Positions 6,100 to 12,147 of a stretch of DNA of 12,147 bases are shown in pieces. The DNA comes from Candidatus Pacearchaeota archaeon (GTDB taxonomy: Archaea; Nanobdellota; Nanobdellia; Pacearchaeales; GW2011-AR1), in NCBI GenBank assembly GCA_002686355.1, contig NZBV01000012.1, positions 1 through 12,147 on the forward strand. The letters run 5' to 3'. A program made the position numbers and the translations under genes. The notes beneath the pieces are model-generated. The model ran no database searches. It was given only the letters and a program-made list of their open reading frames with translations, and was not told the origin of the DNA. Every line of letters begins with the position of its first letter. Positions within the stretch are counted from its first letter, which is position 1.

Positions 6100-6254
6100 G
6101 TTATAACCAAAAAGCAGGAGAATTAAGAAATAAACAAGAGTCTAATTATTATAAAAGACTTGAAGAACAACAAAAAAGAAATGAAGTCAGAGAATTGAGA
6201 AGAAGAACGGCACGAAGGATGAAACCAATAGAAACAGCAAAGAAAGATATATAA
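6054..6254 (+). CDS. small highly charged hypothetical protein (66 aa)
   Basis: A longer frame is open from 5979, but its first part only mirrors the overlapping membrane-protein gene. I place the start at ATG 6054, preceded by GGTGGA at 6041-6046, an archaeal-type ribosome binding site at workable distance. The 66-residue product is dominated by Glu, Lys, Arg and Gln (RLEEQQKRNEVRELRRRTARR) and likely forms one long helix or coiled coil. The basic tail could bind nucleic acid or membrane phosphates, which is speculation. It overlaps the upstream membrane-protein gene by 46 bases, so the two are probably translated together and may act together. No family recognised. Confidence 0.5.
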   Translation: MESQKIFSSPQEESIGYNQKAGELRNKQESNYYKRLEEQQKRNEVRELRRRTARRMKPIETAKKDI

Positions 6255-6277
6255 GAAGATTTGCTAAAAGAGCATAG

Positions 6278-6291
6278 AAAAAAAAGAAAAA
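6278..6291 (-). terminator. oligo-T terminator after fen1
   Basis: Read on the minus strand this is T5-C-T8, beginning nine bases after the fen1 stop codon at 6300. Archaeal RNA polymerase commonly terminates at runs of T without needing a hairpin. It lies between the convergent ends of fen1 and the small charged-protein gene. Confidence 0.45.
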
Positions 6292-6299
6292 CAAGAATA

Positions 6300-7340
6300 C
6301 TAAAACCAGTCCCTCAAACCTTTCTGCTTACCCTTTTCTTTAATTTTTCTCAACTTCTCTAATTGCTTTTCAACTCGTTCGTCTGAAAAATCATGGCGAG
6401 CAATTAGGATTTCTTTTATTTTTTTCTCGTTAATATTTTCAAACTCAAATCCAGCATCAATAACTGTTGGCTTGTGAAACAACTCAAAAATTTCTTGCCA
6501 ATCAAATTGGTCATTTTCTGACAGACTCATGATTTGCTCCTCTACATTTTTGAAAATAATTACTGGTTGCTTGTATTTTTTTACAATATCAAGTGCTCTT
6601 TTCTGGCCAACTCCTGGAATTCCTTTCGGATTGTAATCTGTGCCAATTAAAATTCCAAGGCAGATTAATTGGTCTAGATTAATCTCTAAAGAGTTCAGGA
6701 CTTTTTCAAGTGAGATTAGTTCTGGCTTAATTTCTACAAATCCTGAATAAGTTTTTCTTTTTCTGGCTAGAGTTAGATTTCGGATTAATTTCGGAGCACC
6801 GAAGAGCAGGCTGTCATAATCCTGGCTTGCACTTGCATAGACATTTTCTTTTGTCCTGCACAAATAAGCTGCTTCTGCTTCACCCTCACTTGGAGCCTGC
6901 ACAACAGGTATTCCCATCGCCTCTAAAAGTTCCTTGCTTTCTTCTATCATCCCATCATCAAGCCGCAACAACTGACTTCCATATTTCCTCATTAATCCAA
7001 TATTTTCATCTTGCTTTGCTTCTTTATATTTTTCTTTTGCAGAATCCCTGTTCTCTTCTCTTATTTTGTGTGTTTTTGATTTAAGTACAGGAGCCTTACC
7101 GTCGAAAATATAAACCAGTTTTAATCCTTCACTAAGTAAATTAATATTCCTGTAAAAAAGTCCAGAGAGATGGCTCGTGATTCTTTTTTGATTGTCCATC
7201 AGAGGCGTTCCATCTGGCTGGCGGATTGTAGAAAGAAATTGATACAAAACATTGAACGCATCAACACAAAGAATTTTTCCCTTTAGCTCTGCGACTTCAA
7301 TTTCTTTTCTCGAAATGATTTCACTTATGTTTAATCCCAT
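6300..7340 (-). CDS. fen: Flap endonuclease 1
   Basis: FEN1 cuts 5' flaps and removes RNA primers during Okazaki fragment maturation and long-patch base excision repair. The 346-residue length is normal. It starts MGLNISEIISRKEIEV, close to the family start, with an N-terminal nuclease domain (VDAFNVLYQFL, Asp27; FDGKAP, Asp80), an internal nuclease domain (EGEAEAAYL, Glu152, Glu154 and Glu156; DYDSLLFG, Asp174, Asp176; GTDYNPKGIPGVG, Asp235) and the helix-turn-helix DNA-binding segment after it. All metal-binding acidic residues expected of the family are present. The C-terminus QKGLRDWF is a textbook PCNA-binding peptide (Q-x-x-L-x-x-W-F). A TATA-like box at 7360-7369 gives it its own likely leaderless promoter, although it may also be read from the gene upstream, 30 bases away. 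Confidence 0.97.
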   Translation of the reverse strand: MGLNISEIISRKEIEVAELKGKILCVDAFNVLYQFLSTIRQPDGTPLMDNQKRITSHLSGLFYRNINLLSEGLKLVYIFDGKAPVLKSKTHKIREENRDSAKEKYKEAKQDENIGLMRKYGSQLLRLDDGMIEESKELLEAMGIPVVQAPSEGEAEAAYLCRTKENVYASASQDYDSLLFGAPKLIRNLTLARKRKTYSGFVEIKPELISLEKVLNSLEINLDQLICLGILIGTDYNPKGIPGVGQKRALDIVKKYKQPVIIFKNVEEQIMSLSENDQFDWQEIFELFHKPTVIDAGFEFENINEKKIKEILIARHDFSDERVEKQLEKLRKIKEKGKQKGLRDWF

Positions 7341-7359
7341 AGCATATTAATAATAAAGA

Positions 7360-7369
7360 AATATAAATA
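7360..7369 (-). promoter_or_regulatory. TATA-like box for fen1
   Basis: On the minus strand this reads ATTTATATTT, centred about 25 bases before the fen1 ATG (first base 7340). There is no ribosome binding site between them. It sits right at the 3' end of the upstream 84-residue gene, allowing fen1 to be expressed independently of it. Confidence 0.45.
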
Positions 7370-7370
7370 A

Positions 7371-7625
7371 TTATTGGAAGAGAGAAAGTTGTTTAGGGAT
7401 TTTGTCTTTCTCTGACTTTTTAAGAATTTTCTTTGCGATACCTCTAATAACATATCCATGGCGTCTAAGTTCTCTGTAATCCATTGTAGGGTCAGCATTA
7501 GGAGCATACATCCTGACAAGATTTTTTAAATATCTCTCATTAAAACAAAAATTATTTGTCACATCTCTTGCATCTCGTTCATCCATTTTGATACTTATAC
7601 CTGTTTTGCCTTTTCCTTCCCTCAT
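7371..7625 (-). CDS. unrecognised 84-aa protein ending in QLSLF, upstream of fen1
   Basis: The 84-residue basic protein precedes fen1 by 30 bases on the same strand. The start at 7625 is chosen because a TATA-like box is centred 26 bases upstream, fitting a leaderless mRNA; an internal ATG at residue 14 is an alternative. The centre (about residues 28-68) looks like a compact helical domain (NERYLKNLVRMY, DYRELRRHGYVIRGIAKKIL). The last residues, PKQLSLFQ, contain QLSLF, which equals the consensus of bacterial sliding-clamp-binding peptides and partly resembles archaeal PCNA-binding peptides, but lacks the final aromatic pair. Placed between fen1 and polB, this suggests a link to the replication clamp, which is inference. 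No named family recognised. Confidence 0.68.
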   Translation of the reverse strand: MREGKGKTGISIKMDERDARDVTNNFCFNERYLKNLVRMYAPNADPTMDYRELRRHGYVIRGIAKKILKKSEKDKIPKQLSLFQ

Positions 7626-7631
7626 ATTCTA

Positions 7632-7647
7632 ACTACTCTTTAGTAGT
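7632..7647. repeat. inverted repeat between TATA box and start
   Basis: ACTACT and AGTAGT flank CTTT. On the minus strand the element lies just between the TATA-like box and the start codon of the 84-residue gene, the usual position for a site where a repressor would block archaeal RNA polymerase. It lies over 30 bases upstream of the polB TATA box on the other strand. The arms are only six bases long, so chance is possible. Confidence 0.3.
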
Positions 7648-7654
7648 ATATAAA
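7647..7654 (-). promoter_or_regulatory. TATA-like box for the fen1-upstream gene
   Basis: On the minus strand this reads TTTATATA, a near-consensus archaeal TATA box, centred about 26 bases before the ATG at 7625. It predicts a leaderless transcript. Confidence 0.55.
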
Positions 7655-7677
7655 CCTTTCTCTGACTTATTCCTAAT

Positions 7678-7687
7678 CTTTAAATAA
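7678..7687 (+). promoter_or_regulatory. TATA-like box for the family B polymerase gene
   Basis: CTTTAAATAA is centred about 26 bases before the polB ATG at 7709, predicting leaderless transcription. The 83-base region between 7625 and 7709 thus carries two back-to-back promoters serving the fen1 cluster and polB. Confidence 0.55.
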
Positions 7688-7708
7688 CATCTTCCCTTTG
7701 ATTTTTTT

Positions 7709-10171
7709 ATGAAAACAAAATTTATTCCAATTGATTATGATTATTTTGATTTTCAGGGAAGAAATTATGCAAAACTTGTTGGGAGGGACGACAATGGTAA
7801 ACTGGTTTGTGTGATTGATTCCTGCAAGGTTTATCTCTGGGCAATTCTAAACGGGGGTTTGGAAAAAAAGAAAATTAAAAAGATAATCCCAAAAATTGAG
7901 AAAATAAAATTGGATTTAAAAGGTAGGAAAACAAAAGTTGAGAAAGTTGAATTGCATGATAGGAATTTTTTAGGAAAGAAAGTTCAGGCATTGAAGATTT
8001 TCGCAACAAATTACAAGGATTTGCATGACATTGCAGGTAAACTTGATTTTAAAGAAATTGAAAAACGTCGAGGGTATGATTTAGGATTCATTACTCATTA
8101 TATAATTGAAAGAAAAATTAATCCCTTACAATGGTATGAAATTGAAGGAGAGATGCTGAATAATTCTCAAGAGTTTGGAGGGATTGACATGGGACTTGAT
8201 GTGGATTTTTGCATTAAGTTGAAAAAAGCAAAAAAAATCTCGCACGATTTTAAACCAAAAATTCTTGCTTATGACATTGAAACAGATTCATTGAAAATTG
8301 GAGAAGGAGAAATTTTAATGATTTCATTGGTCGGAGATAATTTCAAGAAAGTGCTGACATGGAAAAAAGCAAATAAAAAATTTTCGTATGTTACTTATGT
8401 TGAGGATGAAGCAGAACTTTTGGAAAAATTTTGCGAAGAAGTTAAAAATTTTGCACCTGATTTTTTGGTTGGCTATTATTCTGATGGATTTGATTTGCCA
8501 TATCTAAAAGCACGTGCAGAAAAATTAAAAGTAAAATTGGAGATAGGCATTGATAGAAGCTCTCCAAAATTCTCGCGCGGAAATCTATTAACTGGAAAAA
8601 TAAAAGGGATTGCCCATCTTGACATTTTAAGATTTATTAGAACCGCCTATGCGCAACACATGAAATCAGAAACTTTATCTTTGAATGAAGTCGCAAAGGA
8701 ATTTTTGGGCGATGCAAAAAAAGATTTTAAAATAAAACATTCGTCGGAACTAGGGGATAATTGGAGTGATTATTATGAATACAATCTGCATGATTCTGTT
8801 TTAGTCAAAAATCTTTTTGAAAAATTTTGGCCCGATTTGTTGGAATTCACAAAAGTTGTGCAAGAGCCAATTTTCGATGTTTCCCGTTATGGGTTATCAA
8901 AACAAGTTGAATCTTATATTTTGCACAATCTTGAAAGATTTAATGAAATTCCAGAGAAGAGACCAACTTACAACGAGATTTCTGAAAGACGGCATAGCGG
9001 AGGTGTTGAAGGTGCTTTTGTTTTTGAGCCAAAACCCGGACTTTATGAAAATATTGCGATGTTTGATTTTACGTCGATGCATACAAGTATAATTATTACC
9101 CACAATATTTCAAAAGGAACTTTATTGGAAAATAAAACTAAGAATTCTTTTGAGTCTCCAGAAGTTGAATTAGAAGGGAAGAAACAAAAATTTTATTTTT
9201 CTAAGGAAAAAGGATTTTTCCCTGAATTGCTGAATGAAATTTTTGAAATGAGGAAAAAATTTAAAGCAGAATTTAAGAAAAATCCAAACCCAATCACAAA
9301 AGCAAGGAGTAATGCTTTCAAAGTTTTATCAGCGTCGGTGCATGGCTATATTGGTTTTTTTGGAGCAAGATATTATTCATTAGAATCTTCTGCATCTATT
9401 TTAGCTTTTGTCAGGAAATTTAATAAAGACACTATCGAAAAAATAAAAAAACAAGGATATGAAGTTATTTTTGGTGATACAGATAGCGTAGGTTTCTTAA
9501 TGGATGGTAAATCTGAAAAAGAAATTAAAGATCTTTTGGATAAATTGAATTCAAAATTGCCAGGACTTATGCATTTAGAATTAGAGGATTTTTACAAAAG
9601 GGGGTTGTGGGTGACAACACGCGCAGGAATTATTGGGGCGAAAAAAAAATATGCACTCTTGGACAAAAAAAACAAATTAAAAATTCGCGGTTTTGAAACT
9701 GTTCGTAGGGATTGGTGTATGCTCTCAAGGGAATTGCAAAACAGGATAATAAGGCAGATTCTTAAAAATGGAAATGAAAAAAAAGCATTGGAGTATTTGA
9801 AAAAAATTATTAAGAAATTAAAAGAACGAAAGATTGAGCAGGAAGACCTGATTATAAAAACCCAGTTGAAAAAACCTCTTTCAGAATATGTTGCACATGG
9901 GCCGCATGTCATTGCTGCAAAAAAAATGCGAGAGCAGGAAATTCCTGTCTCACAAGGAGGACTTATCGAATATTATATTGCAGAAACTCAAAAAAAGAAA
10001 AAACTTGTTCGTGAAAAAGTCAAGCTTCCGCATGAAAAAGGAAAATATGATATCAATTATTATTTAGAAAGACAGATTTTGCCTGCAGTTGAAAATATCT
10101 TCCAAGTTTTTGGGATAAACGTTAAAGAAATTATTGAAGGCAAGAAGCAGATGACTTTGAGGGATTTTTGA
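7709..10171 (+). CDS. polB: Family B DNA polymerase
   Basis: An 820-residue replicative-type DNA polymerase with 3'-5' proofreading. Exonuclease motifs are intact: Exo I YDIETD (Asp189, Glu191), Exo II YYSDGFDLPYL (Asp259) and Exo III YNLHD (Tyr358, Asp362). Polymerase motif C is FGDTDS (Asp590, Asp592) and motif A has catalytic Asp453, so the metal-binding residues are present. Motif A reads DFTSMHTSI where most family members have D-x-x-S-L-Y-P-S-I: the Tyr that excludes ribonucleotides is His458 and the Pro is Thr459. Motif B reads KVLSASVHG where N-S-x-Y-G is usual: Asn is Ala542 and Tyr is His545. Lys538 is kept, as are KKKYAL and RGFETVRRDW downstream. The C-terminus KKQMTLRDF is a PCNA-binding-type peptide lacking the usual second aromatic residue. 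It is divergent from the fen1 cluster. Confidence 0.96.
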   Translation: MKTKFIPIDYDYFDFQGRNYAKLVGRDDNGKLVCVIDSCKVYLWAILNGGLEKKKIKKIIPKIEKIKLDLKGRKTKVEKVELHDRNFLGKKVQALKIFATNYKDLHDIAGKLDFKEIEKRRGYDLGFITHYIIERKINPLQWYEIEGEMLNNSQEFGGIDMGLDVDFCIKLKKAKKISHDFKPKILAYDIETDSLKIGEGEILMISLVGDNFKKVLTWKKANKKFSYVTYVEDEAELLEKFCEEVKNFAPDFLVGYYSDGFDLPYLKARAEKLKVKLEIGIDRSSPKFSRGNLLTGKIKGIAHLDILRFIRTAYAQHMKSETLSLNEVAKEFLGDAKKDFKIKHSSELGDNWSDYYEYNLHDSVLVKNLFEKFWPDLLEFTKVVQEPIFDVSRYGLSKQVESYILHNLERFNEIPEKRPTYNEISERRHSGGVEGAFVFEPKPGLYENIAMFDFTSMHTSIIITHNISKGTLLENKTKNSFESPEVELEGKKQKFYFSKEKGFFPELLNEIFEMRKKFKAEFKKNPNPITKARSNAFKVLSASVHGYIGFFGARYYSLESSASILAFVRKFNKDTIEKIKKQGYEVIFGDTDSVGFLMDGKSEKEIKDLLDKLNSKLPGLMHLELEDFYKRGLWVTTRAGIIGAKKKYALLDKKNKLKIRGFETVRRDWCMLSRELQNRIIRQILKNGNEKKALEYLKKIIKKLKERKIEQEDLIIKTQLKKPLSEYVAHGPHVIAAKKMREQEIPVSQGGLIEYYIAETQKKKKLVREKVKLPHEKGKYDINYYLERQILPAVENIFQVFGINVKEIIEGKKQMTLRDF

Positions 10172-10293
10172 TTAAGCAAATAAACTTTCTATAGAACTGT
10201 TTTGTTTAGGAGGATTATCCATCTTATTATCTTTATTAGATTAATGATTAGGGATTTATAAAAGTTTATTAAATAAAGTTTATTCGTAAAAAT
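10172..10293 (+). promoter_or_regulatory. promoter region of the NSUN-family gene, with repeated AAAGTTTATT
   Basis: A TATA-like TTTATAAAA lies at 10255-10263, about 35 bases before the ATG at 10294. AAAGTTTATT occurs at 10261-10270 and again at 10275-10284, and once inverted at 10179-10188. The direct copies overlap the palindrome TTTATTAAATAAA (10265-10277), which spans the expected start region. These could be regulator sites or products of AT-richness. No ribosome binding site is seen next to the ATG. Confidence 0.35.
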
Positions 10294-11271
10294 ATGAAAC
10301 CGCGTAACCCTCCAGAACCAAAACCACTTTTCTTAGAAAGAATGCAAAAACTTTTGCCAGATAAAAAAGATTATCAAACCTATCTAGAGATTTTAAAAAT
10401 TCATCCTGTGAAATCAATTCGTTGCAATAAGTTGAAAATTTCTCCGTTAGAGTTAAAGAAAAAACTTGAAGCAAAAAATTGGAAAATAAAACAGCTATGG
10501 AAGAGATATCCAGAAGTGATGATTGTTGAAAGCGAAGTTGAGCCAGGTGAAGTTGGTCGGGCGTTAGAGCATCAGCTTGGTTATTATTATATGCAAGAGC
10601 TTGCGAGCATATTGCCTGTGATTGCGTTGGAGCCAAAGAAAGATGAATTGGTTTTGGATTTGTGTGCTGCACCAGGAAGCAAGACAACTCAATTGTCGTC
10701 AGAGATGGCAGGAACTGGAACAATTGTTGCGAATGAAGTTTCAATGGGAAGGTTGAAAATTTTGGCGTCGAATTTAGAAAGATGCGGGGCAGCAAATACG
10801 ATTATAACACGTAAGGACGGGGCTGCTTTTTGTAATCGTTTGAAAAAATATAATCCTAAAATGCAGTTTGATAAAATTCTTGTCGATGCGCCTTGTTCTG
10901 GCGAGGGGACTTTGCGAAGCTCTTTGAAAACTTATGCAATGTGGAATATTAAAACTATTCAGAATTTGCCAAAGATACAAAAAAATTTAGTGATGTCTGC
11001 GTTTGAGATTTTGAATCCAAAGGGGGTTTTGATTTATTCAACTTGTACGCATGCGCCAGAGGAGAACGAGGGGGTTGTTGACGCTGTTTTGAAAAAGTTT
11101 GAAGGAAAAGTAAAATTAGAAAAAGTTAATTTGCCTGTTAAAACAAGAGAAGGGATTATAAAATGGGACAACAGGGAATTTTTAGATGAAGTAAAAAAAT
11201 GCGCACGAATTTATCCACAGGATAATAACACCGAAGGGTTTTTTATTGCGAAGTTTAGGAGGGTGAAATGA
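10294..11271 (+). CDS. NOL1/NOP2/Sun-family RNA m5C methyltransferase
   Basis: The 325-residue protein methylates C5 of cytosine in RNA using S-adenosylmethionine; archaeal relatives of this size act mainly on tRNA (Trm4-like). It has the N-terminal RNA-binding part (SIRCNKLKISPLELKKKL, 41-58), the family signature GYYYMQELASILPV (96-109), SAM motif I LDLCAAPGSKTTQL (121-134), acidic residue in ANEVS (146-150), motif IV VDAPCSGEGTLR (197-208) and motif VI YSTCTHAPEENEGVV (248-262). Both functional cysteines are present: Cys201 in the PC motif for product release and Cys251 in the TC motif as nucleophile. The usual C-terminal end with GFFIAKF follows. No PUA domain is fused. Its stop overlaps the next ATG as ATGA, so it is cotranscribed with the unfinished ORF downstream. 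The exact target (tRNA position or rRNA) cannot be read from sequence. Confidence 0.94.
   Translation: MKPRNPPEPKPLFLERMQKLLPDKKDYQTYLEILKIHPVKSIRCNKLKISPLELKKKLEAKNWKIKQLWKRYPEVMIVESEVEPGEVGRALEHQLGYYYMQELASILPVIALEPKKDELVLDLCAAPGSKTTQLSSEMAGTGTIVANEVSMGRLKILASNLERCGAANTIITRKDGAAFCNRLKKYNPKMQFDKILVDAPCSGEGTLRSSLKTYAMWNIKTIQNLPKIQKNLVMSAFEILNPKGVLIYSTCTHAPEENEGVVDAVLKKFEGKVKLEKVNLPVKTREGIIKWDNREFLDEVKKCARIYPQDNNTEGFFIAKFRRVK
11258..11266 (+). promoter_or_regulatory. strong Shine-Dalgarno sequence for the next ORF
   Basis: GGAGGGTGA ends one base before the ATG at 11268, with the GGAGG core at 11258-11262, five bases from the start codon. It lies inside the last codons of the methyltransferase gene and fixes the start of the downstream ORF. 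It also shows that operon-internal genes here use Shine-Dalgarno initiation while promoter-proximal genes appear leaderless. Confidence 0.7.
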
Positions 11272-12147
11272 AAATAATTAAATTCCCAAAACATGAACAT
11301 AAAGGATATAAAAAAGATATTAAAGAAGGAAAATTACTTTGGACAAGTAGAATAGGAAAGGAGTTTAATAAATATAAGGTTGGAGAAATTTACATGTCTG
11401 AATTTGAGATTCCACTAAAAATTATAAAAGTGAATAGAGAAGAATTTTCTTCAAAACATCCTAATTATAGAAATTTAACTTCAGCTCAAAAAAAGCAATT
11501 AAAAAAAGCAGTCTTCTATGATCATATACAACTAAAACCATTGATTAAGATGAAATCAATAAAAATAAAAGAAGGATGGCAATGCAAAGTTAATATATAT
11601 AGAAATTTTGTAATCAAAGAAATAAAAAATAGAAAAGATATTACAAAAAAGATTAAGAAACATCTTATAAAAATAAACAAATTAGACCAATTAGAAAAAT
11701 TAACAAATAATATGATTAAAGACATCAATAATTCCACTAAGATTTTAAAAAATTCAAAGATTCCAAAAGAGTTAATTGCAGAAGCAAAATTTATTGATGA
11801 AAAACATGTTAAACAAAAAAGAGCAAAAGTAGTCCATGAAGAGATAGAAAGGCTAATGGGCAAAGCTAAGATCAAACAAGCTAAACAAACAATTGACAAA
11901 TCAGTTAATTTTTTCTTAACCTTATGGAAATATGGCGTTCATGATAAATCATTTAAGTTAACAAAAAATTTTGGTATCATTAATAACAAAGTCGCACTAT
12001 TAGATTTATTTGAATTGACAAATGAGAAATCAAAAGTTAAAAAGAAGTTAACAAAAATTGATTTTAACAAAAAAAGAGAAATCGTGGAAAAAGTTCCGAA
12101 AAAATTGCATAAATACTTTAGAAAAAAAGTAAAAGAAACTCTGACAA
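11268..12147 (+). CDS. PUA/ASCH-like N-terminus with possible kinase-like C-terminal part (3' partial)
   Basis: The frame is open for 293 codons and runs off the window, so the protein is incomplete. The start at 11268 is fixed by an ATGA overlap with the methyltransferase stop and a strong ribosome binding site. Residues about 14-56 (IKEGKLLWTSRIGKEFNKYKVGEIY in two parts, then PLKIIKV) resemble ASCH/PUA-like RNA-binding domains: a small residue-rich turn, T-x-R-x-G-K and K-Y-x-V-G. The middle is Lys-rich and helical (about 116-210). Near 216-252, LWKYGVHD, KNFGI and VALLDLFEL resemble the catalytic-loop and metal-binding-loop region of kinase-like (YrbL/APH-type) folds, with Asn234 and Asp246 as candidate residues. 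I see no glycine-rich ATP loop, so kinase activity is doubtful. Pairing with an RNA methyltransferase fits an RNA-related role. Both domain calls are tentative. Confidence 0.6.
   Translation, partial: MKIIKFPKHEHKGYKKDIKEGKLLWTSRIGKEFNKYKVGEIYMSEFEIPLKIIKVNREEFSSKHPNYRNLTSAQKKQLKKAVFYDHIQLKPLIKMKSIKIKEGWQCKVNIYRNFVIKEIKNRKDITKKIKKHLIKINKLDQLEKLTNNMIKDINNSTKILKNSKIPKELIAEAKFIDEKHVKQKRAKVVHEEIERLMGKAKIKQAKQTIDKSVNFFLTLWKYGVHDKSFKLTKNFGIINNKVALLDLFELTNEKSKVKKKLTKIDFNKKREIVEKVPKKLHKYFRKKVKETLT

Noticed and set aside
10280..10795. 171-codon minus-strand frame opposite the NSUN-family gene
   Set aside because: It is antisense to a strongly recognised methyltransferase with all catalytic motifs and shows no family feature of its own.
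11522..11899. 125-codon minus-strand frame rich in Leu, Ile, Phe and Ser that resembles a membrane protein
   Set aside because: It is antisense to the open, ribosome-binding-site-preceded plus-strand ORF; Lys/Ile/Asn-rich coding reads as hydrophobic on the other strand.
1..12147. CRISPR array, transposon ends, tRNA or rRNA genes
   Set aside because: Reading both strands showed no regularly spaced repeats, no transposase-like product, no tRNA T-arm pattern and no rRNA-like conserved stretch; the segment at 4507-4620 was weighed as an rRNA fragment but does not follow known rRNA sequence.

Overview
The window reads as a piece of an AT-rich archaeal chromosome, most likely from a small-genome DPANN lineage of the Pacearchaeota/Woesearchaeota kind. 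The gene set supports this: replication factor C large subunit, a HerA-type ATPase, FEN1 with a C-terminal PCNA-binding peptide, an archaeal family B DNA polymerase, a Trm5-like tRNA methyltransferase and a NOL1/NOP2/Sun RNA m5C methyltransferase. Genes are packed tightly. Several starts sit about 24-26 bases downstream of an AT-rich TATA-like box, as expected of leaderless archaeal mRNAs, while genes inside operons have Shine-Dalgarno-like sequences. The lineage is inferred from gene content and style, not from a marker phylogeny.

Layout. 1-1641 (+): the end of an unrecognised gene, a small hypothetical gene and rfcL, all overlapping as one operon. 1642-1979: no convincing gene, only remnants of short frames. 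1980-3008 (-): a membrane-anchored thioredoxin-fold (DsbA/GILT-like) protein, divergent from 3196-4506 (+), a HerA/FtsK-type ATPase. 4507-4652: a GC-richer segment with possible hairpins. 4665-4862 (+): a 65-residue Cys/His protein. 4878-5798 (-): a Trm5-like tRNA methyltransferase with an unusual insertion. 5827-6254 (+): two overlapping small genes, one membrane and one highly charged. 6300-7625 (-): fen1 preceded by an 84-residue unknown that ends in a clamp-motif-like tail. 7709-10171 (+): family B DNA polymerase, divergent from the fen1 cluster. 10294-11271 (+): an NSUN-family methyltransferase. 11268-12147 (+): an unfinished ORF with a PUA/ASCH-like start and a possible kinase-like C-terminal part.

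How they fit. RFC-L, FEN1 and PolB all work around the sliding clamp PCNA. RFC loads the clamp; FEN1 and PolB carry recognisable C-terminal clamp-binding peptides. The unknown gene in front of fen1 ends in QLSLF, which resembles a clamp-binding peptide. The two methyltransferases act on tRNA or other RNA. No CRISPR array, mobile element, tRNA or rRNA gene was recognised.

The points most worth following are the paired Tyr-to-His changes in the PolB active site, the low-complexity insertion in the Trm5-like protein, the unknown small protein beside fen1, the structured-looking segment after the herA-like gene, and the two-part unfinished ORF at the right edge. I found no convincing new multi-gene system; these are single-gene oddities in a mostly housekeeping region.
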